This document shows positions 43,359 through 50,801 of a DNA stretch of 50,801 nucleotides, in pieces. The notes beneath the pieces are model-generated. The model did not search any database, was not told where the DNA came from, and saw only the letters and a list, made by a program, of their open reading frames with translations. Each line of letters begins with the position of its first letter. Position 1 is the first letter of the stretch. This DNA is from DTU015 sp964641455. GTDB taxonomy: Bacteria; Bacillota; Sulfobacillia; Fermentithermobacillales; Fermentithermobacillaceae. The translations under genes were made by a program, and so were the position numbers. The stretch is taken from the NCBI GenBank assembly GCA_964641455.1, contig CAZXLH010000013.1, forward strand, positions 1-50,801, given 5' to 3'.

Positions 43359-44411
43359 TTACTCTTCTTCAATATCCTCACCTATGTAAACCCCTTCTTC
43401 AACATCCAACGCTCCTCTTGGAATCGGCTTATTCATAGCGTTTTCAATTCTTCGCAGTATTTTCTCTTGTCGGTCGCCGAAAAAGTTCTGGAAGTCATCG
43501 GCATACAGTAATTCCGGTGAAAGAACGTGGGACTTTAGGATGTTGTGAAACTCCTCATCATCTACCCCGGCATGTTTTTGCAACCTTGCCAAATACCTAC
43601 TTGGAGCCTGGCCGCTTACTATGCGGTTAGTACGGCTTGATAGGGGAGTTTTATTAATGATGCAATTATAATCATCCTTACTGATACCGTTTTTTTCACA
43701 CCAGGCCACAGGGAAAATATGATGTATATCGATTGACTCGGAAAAATATGTGCTGAAATCAATTCCGGTGGCTGAAAGCCAATCTTTTGTTCCATCTTTC
43801 ATAAGCAATGCATATACGCCTTTGTAAGCAGCGCTATTCCTGGTTCTTAGAGTATGCAGCCGAGACGGAGAAAAATTGGCATCATAGGTAGTTTGAGGTT
43901 TGGCCCCATTGTTTTCAATCCAATCGACCACCTGAGGCAAATCAAGAGCATAACGAGTTTCACTTCCCGAGCCGTAGAGCTCACCAAAAACACCGCACCA
44001 GAACCAGTGCATTAACTTCTTTTTGCAGCCTATATTATCAATCTTATCTCCTAAAACCGCTAAAATCGCTGACATAGGTATTAGTTGGCCATTGTACGGC
44101 AAATCGCGGGCAGTAAAGATATTGTTTTCAACAAGTATTTTGGAGCCTTTTATGAATCCCTTCACAATTACATCTCTATGTTTTTTGTAATCCTCAAGCG
44201 ATAGATCAAGCATATCCTTTCGTTTGCAACCAACAGCCGGTAGTTCTTCATCGAGAACACTCTGTTTTTCAAGGCTTACTCTATAATCATAAGTAGCCAG
44301 CAAAGTTGTTTGCCAGAAACTGTTTTTGGGACTGGCTCTGGATTCAAAGAGTTCGAGCAAAATCAGGATAACCGCCTTGAGCAGCAGTACTGGCATAGGC
44401 TTTATTATCAA
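43359..44411 (-). pseudogene. 5'-truncated DUF262/HNH (GmrSD-like) protein
   Basis: Residues from about 36 match the C-terminal half of DUF262-type nucleases: KNSFWQTTLLATYD, VGCKRKDMLDLSLEDYKKHR, NNIFTARDLPYNGQLIPMSA, and the HNH-like IDIHHIFPVAWCEKNGIS with NKTPLSSRTNRIVSGQAPSR. The N-terminal DUF262 NTPase/ParB-like half (roughly 200 residues) is missing, and the first 30 codons look unrelated (hydrophobic, no good ribosome site). Full members act in modification-dependent restriction or phage defence. This copy is most likely a dead remnant inserted beside the exopolysaccharide genes. Confidence 0.75.
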
Positions 44412-44466
44412 CTACTGGCCGGTTATTGTTAACCTTTCATTTATAATACTGAGAAACTATCTCGCT

Positions 44467-45318
44467 TTAGCGAGACCGGGCCCAGTTTTCCACCATGGGC
44501 CAAAGTTCCGGTGTAACCATTACCCGCCCGATAAAAGAACGCTGGGTGCTAGATTTATTCACTTTACCTCTAAGTGTGAAAATATTAGGTATTCCATTTG
44601 AAATGACAATTTGATCGGTTTTGGAAGTTCCAAACCCGTACGGATAGGCAAAATACTTCACGTCTATGCCAAGGTGCTTTTTTAGGCAATTAACTCCTTT
44701 TTTGGTATCTTGCTCAAAAATCTCTGCATTTTCCGGAAGAACAAAAACCGGTTTACCTGTTTCCGCGTCATGATAATGAAGATCATAAGTATGCAGTCCA
44801 ACTGTGCAAAGGCCGGTCCCCATCATTTGATGAATCTGGTCCCATGAGCACATAGTAAAACCTTCCCATTCTTCATTAGCCTGGCCTGCAATGAAGAAAA
44901 GCAGAAAAGGAATCTGCTTTTCCTCAAGCACCGGAAAAGCATGTTTATATAGACTCACATCACCGTCATCGAAGGTTACCAGCACAAGTTTTCCCGGAAA
45001 AAACTTCTCGCCGGCCAAAAAATCCTCAGCCTCTTGAGGCGTCAGAAAACGTACTCCTTCATCCTGTAAAAACTCTAAGTGCGATGTAAAATCTTCAGTG
45101 CTAATACAATAAGAAGAAAATTCCGATCCATCCCATTCTACCAACCGGCCCCAGTTTAGCAGCCAGCCCGGCAATATTCTGTGGTAACAAAGGATTATCA
45201 ATCCATCTCCTTCCAAACCGGAAGAAGTTTGAGTTGCTTGTTCTTGAGGCAAACCAAAACAACCGGCAAAAGTCACAAGCATCAAAAGCACCAGCATAAC
45301 ACTACATATACGCCGCAA
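44467..45318 (-). CDS. Polysaccharide deacetylase lipoprotein (PgaB/IcaB-like)
   Basis: A 283-residue exported lipoprotein with lipobox LVTFAGC. The carbohydrate esterase-4 domain has LIILCYHRILPG, the catalytic LVLVTFDDGDVSLYKHAFPV, FLLFFIAGQA, VGLHTYDLHYHD (metal histidines) and YFAYPYGFG. The FDDG-type start with YHRI and the neighbouring PgaC-type synthase indicate partial deacetylation of a beta-1,6-GlcNAc polymer at the cell surface, as IcaB/PgaB do. It lacks the glycoside hydrolase half of PgaB, so it is closer to IcaB. Third gene of the locus. Confidence 0.85.
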   Translation of the reverse strand: MRRICSVMLVLLMLVTFAGCFGLPQEQATQTSSGLEGDGLIILCYHRILPGWLLNWGRLVEWDGSEFSSYCISTEDFTSHLEFLQDEGVRFLTPQEAEDFLAGEKFFPGKLVLVTFDDGDVSLYKHAFPVLEEKQIPFLLFFIAGQANEEWEGFTMCSWDQIHQMMGTGLCTVGLHTYDLHYHDAETGKPVFVLPENAEIFEQDTKKGVNCLKKHLGIDVKYFAYPYGFGTSKTDQIVISNGIPNIFTLRGKVNKSSTQRSFIGRVMVTPELWPMVENWARSR

Positions 45319-45353
45319 TAATAACCCTGCTTTCTCAAGAGTTTTCTACAGTA

Positions 45354-46601
45354 CTACGTGCTTAGATTCGCCCGCTCAGGACTTTCCCATATGCCCACTT
45401 GGCCCAGGTCGCCAAAAAGCCCTTTTGGCGCAGTCCACACTACTGTAAGTGCACCAACAGCAAAGAAAAACAACGGATACAACGGAACCCAGAAATAAGA
45501 TTGGTACAGTTTAGGATCATAACGGCGATTGACCAGCAAAGCCGTTGCTATTTGAATAAGGCAAGCAATGGAAATTAGCGCTCCAAACCAACCCGGAATC
45601 GGATTAATACCTAAAGGTGCCGGAGCAAGCAAATATGTAACGAACCAAAGCACTGTTCCAAATACAAAAACAACGGACCAGAAATAGCTCAGCACCGTCT
45701 CAAGATAAGACGGATAAAGGTAGCGGTACCTATAATCCAAAAATATGTCTTTATGTGTACGCAAAAGATGCCATCCACCTAGCGCCCATCGCTTTCTTTG
45801 CTTCCAATAATCCTTAAAATTGGCCGGGCACTGTATAAAAGCCACAGCTTGCGGCATAAACCAAACTTCGTTGAAATGACGCTGTATACGCCAGGTAATA
45901 TCAATATCTTCAGTAGCACTATAGGGTGAAAAACCACCTACTTCTTTCAGCACCTCTGTCCTATAGGCGGCAACACACCCGGATACGGTAAACACACGGC
46001 CAACAACTCTTTGAGCACGTTTAATTAAACTAATGATAGATGAAAATTCGGCTGTTTGCAGTTTTTCAAGCATGTTGTTGCGTTTAAGAGGCATTGGATT
46101 ACCCGTAACCGCACCCAGCCTCGGTTGACTGCAAAATGGGGCAACAAGATACTTTAATGCCGAAGGAGCAAGAAAAGTATCAGCATCGATCACCACTGTT
46201 ACTGACGTTGTTACACTTGTAGTAAGAGCGTAATTTAGAGCATCTGCCTTACCACAGTTTCGGGTAAGATTCAAAAGATGGAAATTAGGATTGAGGGGCA
46301 AGAAACTTCTTATAATATCTGCCGTATCATCAATAGAAGCATCATTAACAAATACCACCCGGTAATCCGGGTAATCAAGTAGCATGAGGCTTGTACACGT
46401 GGCAGCAATACACCCAGATTCATTGTAGCAAGGTACAAGAATGGTAACCGGCGGCCATTCATCCGGCCAGCTATTTTTTTCTTTATCAGGTTCTCTTTCC
46501 CGACGCCACCAAAAATAAACCCCAAGAATAACCCATATCACACTCATGGCCAAAGGATATAAGAAAATGTACCAACTAAGAATACGCAAAATTTCGCTCA
46601 T
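45354..46601 (-). CDS. pgaC: Poly-beta-1,6-N-acetylglucosamine synthase (PgaC/IcaA-like)
   Basis: A processive family-2 glycosyltransferase in the membrane, 415 residues. N-terminal helices (about 8-32) are followed by the GT2 core: TILVPCYNESG, VFVNDASIDDTADII, VVIDADT (Asp139, Asp141), the acceptor motif TEDIDITWR (230-238) and QRKRW (268-272). Three or four C-terminal helices come before an IWESPERA tail typical of PNAG synthases. It overlaps the PgaD-like gene by four bases (ATGA). Hyaluronan or chitin synthases are related alternatives, but the deacetylase and PgaD-like neighbours favour PNAG. Confidence 0.88.
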   Translation of the reverse strand: MSEILRILSWYIFLYPLAMSVIWVILGVYFWWRREREPDKEKNSWPDEWPPVTILVPCYNESGCIAATCTSLMLLDYPDYRVVFVNDASIDDTADIIRSFLPLNPNFHLLNLTRNCGKADALNYALTTSVTTSVTVVIDADTFLAPSALKYLVAPFCSQPRLGAVTGNPMPLKRNNMLEKLQTAEFSSIISLIKRAQRVVGRVFTVSGCVAAYRTEVLKEVGGFSPYSATEDIDITWRIQRHFNEVWFMPQAVAFIQCPANFKDYWKQRKRWALGGWHLLRTHKDIFLDYRYRYLYPSYLETVLSYFWSVVFVFGTVLWFVTYLLAPAPLGINPIPGWFGALISIACLIQIATALLVNRRYDPKLYQSYFWVPLYPLFFFAVGALTVVWTAPKGLFGDLGQVGIWESPERANLST

Positions 46602-47419
46602 TGAACCTTTGCCTGCCTTCTTTCCTCGACAGTCTCCAAGATCTGTCTCGACAAATGAGCTACAAAGCTACCATAATGCCCGCTATCAGCCATTACTTCA
46701 ATCAACTCCGGGGTAATTGTTTCCCCCTTGGCCAAAAGGATACTGCCTTTTTCATTTTTGAAGTCTTCCGGTAAAATTCCACCGATTATGACGTTTTCGC
46801 AAACAGGCTCACCATGATGGTACCCACTGTGATCCTGAGTGGTTGCTGCCACATCATCAATTAACATCACAACAGAAGAATTTGAATTATCCAAAAAGCA
46901 TTGCTTCCATGGCAAGCGATCTGCTTGCATCTTCACAGGCAATAGCACTCGGCGGTTACGTTGGTAATAACGCCGGTAATGGTAAAAAGTCCACAACAAT
47001 GCAATACCGCTTATTAAAACAGCCCAAGCAAACATAATGCAACCGGCTCTGACGCTGGAAAATACAGCACTAGGCACAAAGAGTTCCTCTAACCAGACAT
47101 TAGCCAATATGTGCCATCCGACAGCAGCCATAAACCATACAACAACTGAAACCAATACGGCCCATACACCTATGGCTATACTAATTAATAATCCACGGCT
47201 GATTTTCTGTCCGCGGGTTTTGGAATTATTCTCTTTGCTATTGGGTAATATTTTAGACATTTTCTGTGATTCATGAATCTTAGCTTTAGTTTCAACGTAC
47301 AAGCCCTGATCCACTGGATATTGTAACAAATGTTTGCTTTCCTGTATAGTTAATGCTGGATACCCAATTTTAAGGATGTCTTTTGTGTGTACACCCAAAA
47401 GAAAGATATGGTTACGCAT
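46598..47419 (-). CDS. PgaD-like two-helix membrane protein with extra C-terminal module
   Basis: A 273-residue protein with two transmembrane helices (about 77-107 and 124-147) followed by a basic FYHYRRYYQRNRR segment, the architecture of PgaD, the accessory subunit of PNAG synthase that transmits c-di-GMP control. It overlaps pgaC. The N-terminal 55 residues and the C-terminal part (about 209-265: NVIIGGILPEDFKNEKGSIL then LAKGETITPELIEVM) are unusual. The latter resembles the small module often placed before HD-GYP domains. No good ribosome site precedes the ATG at 47419, so the start is uncertain. Confidence 0.65.
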   Translation of the reverse strand: MRNHIFLLGVHTKDILKIGYPALTIQESKHLLQYPVDQGLYVETKAKIHESQKMSKILPNSKENNSKTRGQKISRGLLISIAIGVWAVLVSVVVWFMAAVGWHILANVWLEELFVPSAVFSSVRAGCIMFAWAVLISGIALLWTFYHYRRYYQRNRRVLLPVKMQADRLPWKQCFLDNSNSSVVMLIDDVAATTQDHSGYHHGEPVCENVIIGGILPEDFKNEKGSILLAKGETITPELIEVMADSGHYGSFVAHLSRQILETVEERRQAKVQ

Positions 47420-47457
47420 AACATAAGGCTGGGTATCCCAAATACCAAATTGAAGCA

Positions 47458-47482
47458 GCCGCCCGGTACCGGCCCGGGCGGC
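47458..47482 (-). terminator. GC-rich hairpin after the saccharopine dehydrogenase-like gene
   Basis: GCCGCCCG and CGGGCGGC form an eight-base stem with a nine-base loop, 16 bases after the stop at 47499. The following minus-strand bases (TGCTTCAATTT) are only weakly T-rich. It probably separates this gene from the exopolysaccharide operon. Confidence 0.55.
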
Positions 47483-47498
47483 TCGTAGGTTGATTAAA

Positions 47499-48716
47499 TT
47501 AGCCGATCACTTCACGCTGGGTTGGGTACAGTTCTTCCATGGTGAAGTCCCAGCCGTTAATCTTGTTGGTAACGCGGGTTATCTCTTTGAAGAATTCTTG
47601 CGTATCGAGGATTCCTTCAGGAGCAAAAACGCCTTTCTTCTTATCTTTCATTTTTCCTAGAAGATAAATACCTGTGGCCTGTCCGACAAAGTTAAAGACA
47701 CCGCGGTCAAACACTGAACACAGGCTTCGATTTGTGTAACGGACCCGTTTTCCGTCTTTCCATCCTTCGGCAATTGCTGCAGTCCCCTGCCAAACCCCAA
47801 GTTCTTTCCACTTGTCCGGCATTTGCCATCTGGGGGCATCAGGCTCGACCCCGGGATGCAGAGGTTTTTCGTGGCCTCTTGCTTCCAGCCTGAGTTTTTC
47901 GTTTACCCCTGGCGGAAGCGTGCCCAGGCATGCGCAAAAATCATTGATCTTTATGTACCTGGGTAATGTAACCGGTTCAGAGTGGCCGACATAATAGACT
48001 TCAACTCTACCCAGAGATTCTCCAAAGTCAACATATTCACCTATATCCCAGGCAGGCATTGTGTCCCATTTGCCGTTTTTCCAAATCGGAATTTCTCCGG
48101 TGCAAGTGTGAATCATATGAGGCCAAGCTGCCCCCAACGATTTGGCAAACAGATCCGGATCTGCGTGCATACTGCTTATCTGTTGTACCCACTGTTCCAG
48201 GGGCGTACCGCGAACCGGCTCTACCGGAGGAATGCCTACGGCCCACACGACCTTCATACTGTCAATACTGTCAAGCATCTCGGAAACATATTTGGCCTGC
48301 ATATTAGTAATTCCAGGTGATTGTCCCAGAGAAACTATGGCGGTCATCCCGGCTTCTTGAGCCTTATCGTGAAGATTCAACATGTTCTCGGTGACATCAT
48401 GATCATCACAAACATCAAGATAATCGGCGCCGGATTCGATTACCGCCTCAAGAGTCGACTGACCGAATTTAAGGTACGGGCCAACTGCATTGAAAACAAC
48501 ATCAAATTCAGACGCCAGTTCAGTAAGCCTCTTTGTGTCTGTAACATCGAGTTGAACAGTTGAAACCTCTGGGAATGTAAGCTCTTTGGCAAGTTTATCT
48601 GCCGCTTCCTGGTCTATGTCTGCCAGAACAACAGACTCAATGCCCGGGAAATGCTGGAGGATCTTAACTCCATATCCACCCATATGGCCGCCTCCGCCTA
48701 AAACCAAAACTTTCAT
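47499..48716 (-). CDS. Saccharopine dehydrogenase family oxidoreductase
   Basis: A 405-residue protein with an N-terminal Rossmann fold (VLVLGGGGHMGGYGVKILQH) and the family signatures VVLADIDQEAADKLA, VVFNAVGPYLKFGQSTLEA, GADYLDVCDDHDVTENML, and VSLGQSPGITNMQAKYV (C-terminal catalytic-domain start). Members act in lysine or polyamine metabolism (carboxynorspermidine synthase, Lys9-type enzymes) or on unknown amino acids. The substrate cannot be assigned. The gene stands alone with a hairpin after it and a long empty region before it. Confidence 0.82.
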   Translation of the reverse strand: MKVLVLGGGGHMGGYGVKILQHFPGIESVVLADIDQEAADKLAKELTFPEVSTVQLDVTDTKRLTELASEFDVVFNAVGPYLKFGQSTLEAVIESGADYLDVCDDHDVTENMLNLHDKAQEAGMTAIVSLGQSPGITNMQAKYVSEMLDSIDSMKVVWAVGIPPVEPVRGTPLEQWVQQISSMHADPDLFAKSLGAAWPHMIHTCTGEIPIWKNGKWDTMPAWDIGEYVDFGESLGRVEVYYVGHSEPVTLPRYIKINDFCACLGTLPPGVNEKLRLEARGHEKPLHPGVEPDAPRWQMPDKWKELGVWQGTAAIAEGWKDGKRVRYTNRSLCSVFDRGVFNFVGQATGIYLLGKMKDKKKGVFAPEGILDTQEFFKEITRVTNKINGWDFTMEELYPTQREVIG

Positions 48717-49302
48717 TATTGAAAAACCCCCTCTGCTTCTTTGGATGATTTTTGGAAAAGTAATACCAAGATTCTTGTGTGACTAGTTCTGGTCAAGAGG
48801 AAACACTAAACCGAATTCTCACCTCCTTGCGTGCGGTTGCTTGGCCTTATGATTTTCGGCTGTGTTGCATAACAATTGTGATCAAAATCTCTTTTCGCGC
48901 TGTGTACGTTGCTGCAGATAAAGTTAAGTCATGGCCTTCAAAATCATGATTTAAGATAGCAGAAAACAGATAAACAAAAAGGCATTTCGTAATCGGAACC
49001 CTTCTGGCCTAAAACAACTGGAAACATTGATAACCAATCAGTACTTTTGCTGCACTGGCCAACACTTATTTGTACTGTCGAAGGTGTTACTGTTGCCCGT
49101 CATCTAGCACCGGCTAACGACACCGACTAACGACACCAACCAATGACTAAATGACTAATGGTTCACATATTAACTAATTCACTAAATGTATTCGATATAT
49201 TTCCGCAAAATCCTTCTTTTTTGAAATGTCAGTTTTCTCTTGTGCGCGACAACAAGTCTGTGTCGTCCTATTGCCTGCCATTTGAGCCGTCTATGTAGCG
49301 AT
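48717..49302. other. Long intergenic region between spoIIP and the dehydrogenase
   Basis: No gene was found in 586 bases. TTGACC near 48797 (minus strand) might be the -35 of the dehydrogenase gene, but the -10 is poor. A short duplication CTAACGACACC occurs twice near 49115-49140, followed by AATGACTAAATGACTAATGG. No clear terminator for spoIIP was seen. Confidence 0.45.
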
Positions 49303-50400
49303 TCACTTTCCTGTTCCCGAAATAACCGATGCCAGGGCCCAGGCCAGCGCTTCCATGCTGTTTTTGCATTCGGCCAGTGTGTTGTCAATTCCGCCTACTT
49401 CAACCAGAATCGCAAGAGGAGAATACTTTTGATTGTAAACGGCGGAAGCATAAAGAATTCCACGGGTAATCCCAGGGTACCGTTCCTCAAGCCTTGCGAT
49501 AATCTGGCGGGAAAAATTATAATTCGAAACCCAATTAGAGTTTTCGGTCCCTACCACCAGAAGCAGCCTGGCATAAGACTTCCCGCCAATTTTTACTGCT
49601 GTAAGGCTTCTGGGCTGGCTATCGCGATGAACATCCACCAAGATCTTGCATTCAGGATACTGCTCGCGTATAGCCATAACTGTAGACTCAGAACGATAGT
49701 ACGCACCCAGCCTTGAATCAGCATCATGAACAGTTTTGGAATGTAGCACAGGCAACCTATGTTTTTTCTCAAGATCCTCAGCAAGCATTTCGCCTACTTT
49801 CACCACAGACTTAGACAGATCATTAGTAAAAGCATCTGCCGGTCTTTTCTTCTTGAGTTCGGGCAAAAACGATTCAGTTGCATGGGTGTGATATATTGCC
49901 ACGACAGGCCTGGACTTTGAGATAATCGTGGCAGGGGTTACATTTTCACCTGGCGGCAAGGAAAGCAGCACAGAACTTAGCCCCCAGTCCGTCTGAGGAT
50001 CCATACCGCCTGTATCTGCCAAAAGCAGCACATTGTTGTCAATAAACCTGGGAAAGTTGCTGACAACCACATCATGAATTCCTCTTGGCGTAAAACCCAT
50101 AAACCACCCGAATATCTGAAGCGGAATACTGGGCATTGGAGTGTCTCTCCTAAGTTCTTCTAAGTAACCAATCATGGGAAACCCGGCTTTTAGAAGCGTT
50201 TTGGAAATACCCTGGCGCTGCCACAAAATATCAAACACAGAAGGAGTCAAAACCAGGCCGGTGTCTATGGAGCCATCTTCCCCGGTGAAAGCCGGCATAG
50301 AAATATCCTTTTGAAATGACAAACAAAACATAACAAGAAAGACTATGAAGAGAACCTGAGAAAGAATCGTCTGTGTTCGCGATATCTTCTTAGGCTTCAT
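49303..50400 (-). CDS. spoIIP: Stage II sporulation protein P
   Basis: SpoIIP is a peptidoglycan amidase/endopeptidase of the SpoIID-IIM-IIP engulfment machine, made in the mother cell. The 365-residue product has a membrane anchor (ILSQVLFIVFLVMFCLSF, about 12-30) and the catalytic domain with IYHTHATESF (His171, His173, Glu176), KILVDVHRDS, LLLVVGTENSNW and AILVEVGGIDNTLAE. The ATG at 50400 is chosen: GGGAGG precedes it and the frame to 50445 lacks homology. A sigma-E-like promoter lies about 90 bases upstream. Confidence 0.94.
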   Translation of the reverse strand: MKPKKISRTQTILSQVLFIVFLVMFCLSFQKDISMPAFTGEDGSIDTGLVLTPSVFDILWQRQGISKTLLKAGFPMIGYLEELRRDTPMPSIPLQIFGWFMGFTPRGIHDVVVSNFPRFIDNNVLLLADTGGMDPQTDWGLSSVLLSLPPGENVTPATIISKSRPVVAIYHTHATESFLPELKKKRPADAFTNDLSKSVVKVGEMLAEDLEKKHRLPVLHSKTVHDADSRLGAYYRSESTVMAIREQYPECKILVDVHRDSQPRSLTAVKIGGKSYARLLLVVGTENSNWVSNYNFSRQIIARLEERYPGITRGILYASAVYNQKYSPLAILVEVGGIDNTLAECKNSMEALAWALASVISGTGK

Positions 50401-50489
50401 TGTTGTCACCTCCCCAAAGCCGCTTTCAAGATAAGGCCGTGGCAATTTACAGTGCTTGCCTTAATCTCAAAAGTTCACCTCTCCTATCT

Positions 50490-50518
50490 TGGATATGATA
50501 ATAACCGAGTGATAATTC
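50490..50518 (-). promoter_or_regulatory. Candidate sigma-E promoter of spoIIP
   Basis: GAATTAT (50518-50512) and CATATCCA (50497-50490) with a 14-base spacer resemble the sigma-E consensus (ATATT-type -35, CATACAnT -10) on the minus strand. spoIIP is sigma-E-controlled in Bacillus, which agrees with the guess. The -10 is imperfect. Confidence 0.4.
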
Positions 50519-50801
50519 CCATTAGGCAGCTGCATATTGACTCAAATCGACTGATATTTGTCCTGGGCTAAAATTTCACTTGGAGGTTCGGCTATCGGCT
50601 GTTTCATAAGCCAAGCGCGGCTTTGGGTTGCAGGCAAGAAGCAGGCGGATCTAGAAGCCGGTCGAACCCTCGGAACCGTGCAAATCCGACAGACTGGCTC
50701 CACAGCCGAGCCAGTCAGCAGCTAATAAGCTCCAAAACCCACCTGCGTGGCCCTGTAGGCGAGCCAGTCGAACGCCCGGAACCCTGCAAATCCGATAGAC
50801 T
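50519..50801. repeat. Hairpin-forming repeat at the right edge (two copies, second cut)
   Basis: GTCGAAC followed by CGGAACC, TGCAAATCCGA and AGACT recurs at 50661 and 50767, 106 bases apart, the second running to the window end. GACTGGCTC (50692-50700) and GAGCCAGTC (50708-50716) are a perfect nine-base inverted repeat between copies. Each unit also has GCCRGTC and GACTGGC flanks and an inner CGGA/TCCG pair around TGCAAA. It looks like a structured intergenic element in tandem. No gene is visible between 50519 and the edge. Confidence 0.6.

Noticed and set aside
50640..50760. Cobalamin-type riboswitch
   Set aside because: TGCAAATCC and GAGCCAG words are reminiscent, but the full core and helix order are not there and no B12 gene follows on the plus strand.
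50661..50801. CRISPR array at right edge
   Set aside because: Only two diverged copies, spaced 106 bases apart, with self-complementary intervening sequence and no cas genes.

Overview
This window looks like the chromosome of an endospore-forming, low-to-mid GC Bacillota of the class Clostridia, probably a Peptococcaceae-like or thermophilic relative. The evidence is sporulation genes (yqfC, yqfD, spoIIP), a CIRCE/HrcA heat-shock operon, classical Clostridia gene order, and an archaeal-type (Group III) chaperonin. That chaperonin type is known from Carboxydothermus and a few related Firmicutes. Essentially every gene lies on the minus strand, so transcription runs from high to low coordinates. 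TTG and GTG starts with strong Shine-Dalgarno sites are common.

Region 1 (1-12.5 kb): a partial tmRNA gene (tag ANTNYALAA) and its partner smpB lie at the end of a glycolytic block gap-pgk-tpiA-gpmI-eno-secG, which has a clear sigma-A promoter before gap. Where many Firmicutes carry rnr between secG and smpB, this genome has a membrane pyrophosphatase (predicted K+-dependent, Na+-type) and an HD hydrolase. A pair of half-size chromate transporters lies upstream of gap. Between ssrA and smpB are three tandem 69-bp repeats with a conserved hairpin.

Region 2 (12.7-30.6 kb): dnaG-rpoD, then one long housekeeping run read as yqfC-yqfD-phoH-pgpH-ybeY-dgkA-recO-(DUF4342)-glyQ-glyS-ppsR-ppdK. It is preceded by rpsU, which has its own promoter, palindrome and terminator. 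Era and cdd, often found between dgkA and recO, are absent here.

Region 3 (30.8-39.4 kb): ddl, mtaB, a sporulation-type polysaccharide deacetylase, rsmE, dnaJ, a Group III chaperonin and hrcA. A perfect CIRCE operator and sigma-A promoter drive hrcA-chaperonin-dnaJ. grpE and dnaK are missing from between hrcA and dnaJ. This is the most interesting locus in the window.

Region 4 (39.4-50.8 kb): accessory and decayed material. It holds a frameshifted nitroreductase-GNAT fusion, an unrecognised one-TM protein, a DUF1002 exported protein and a 5'-truncated DUF262/HNH protein. It also holds a three-gene poly-N-acetylglucosamine-like exopolysaccharide locus (pgaD-like, pgaC, pgaB-like), a saccharopine dehydrogenase-family protein, spoIIP, and a hairpin-forming repeat that runs off the right edge.

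Several housekeeping proteins (RecO, Ddl, RsmE, GlyS) carry low-complexity insertions that appear specific to this lineage.
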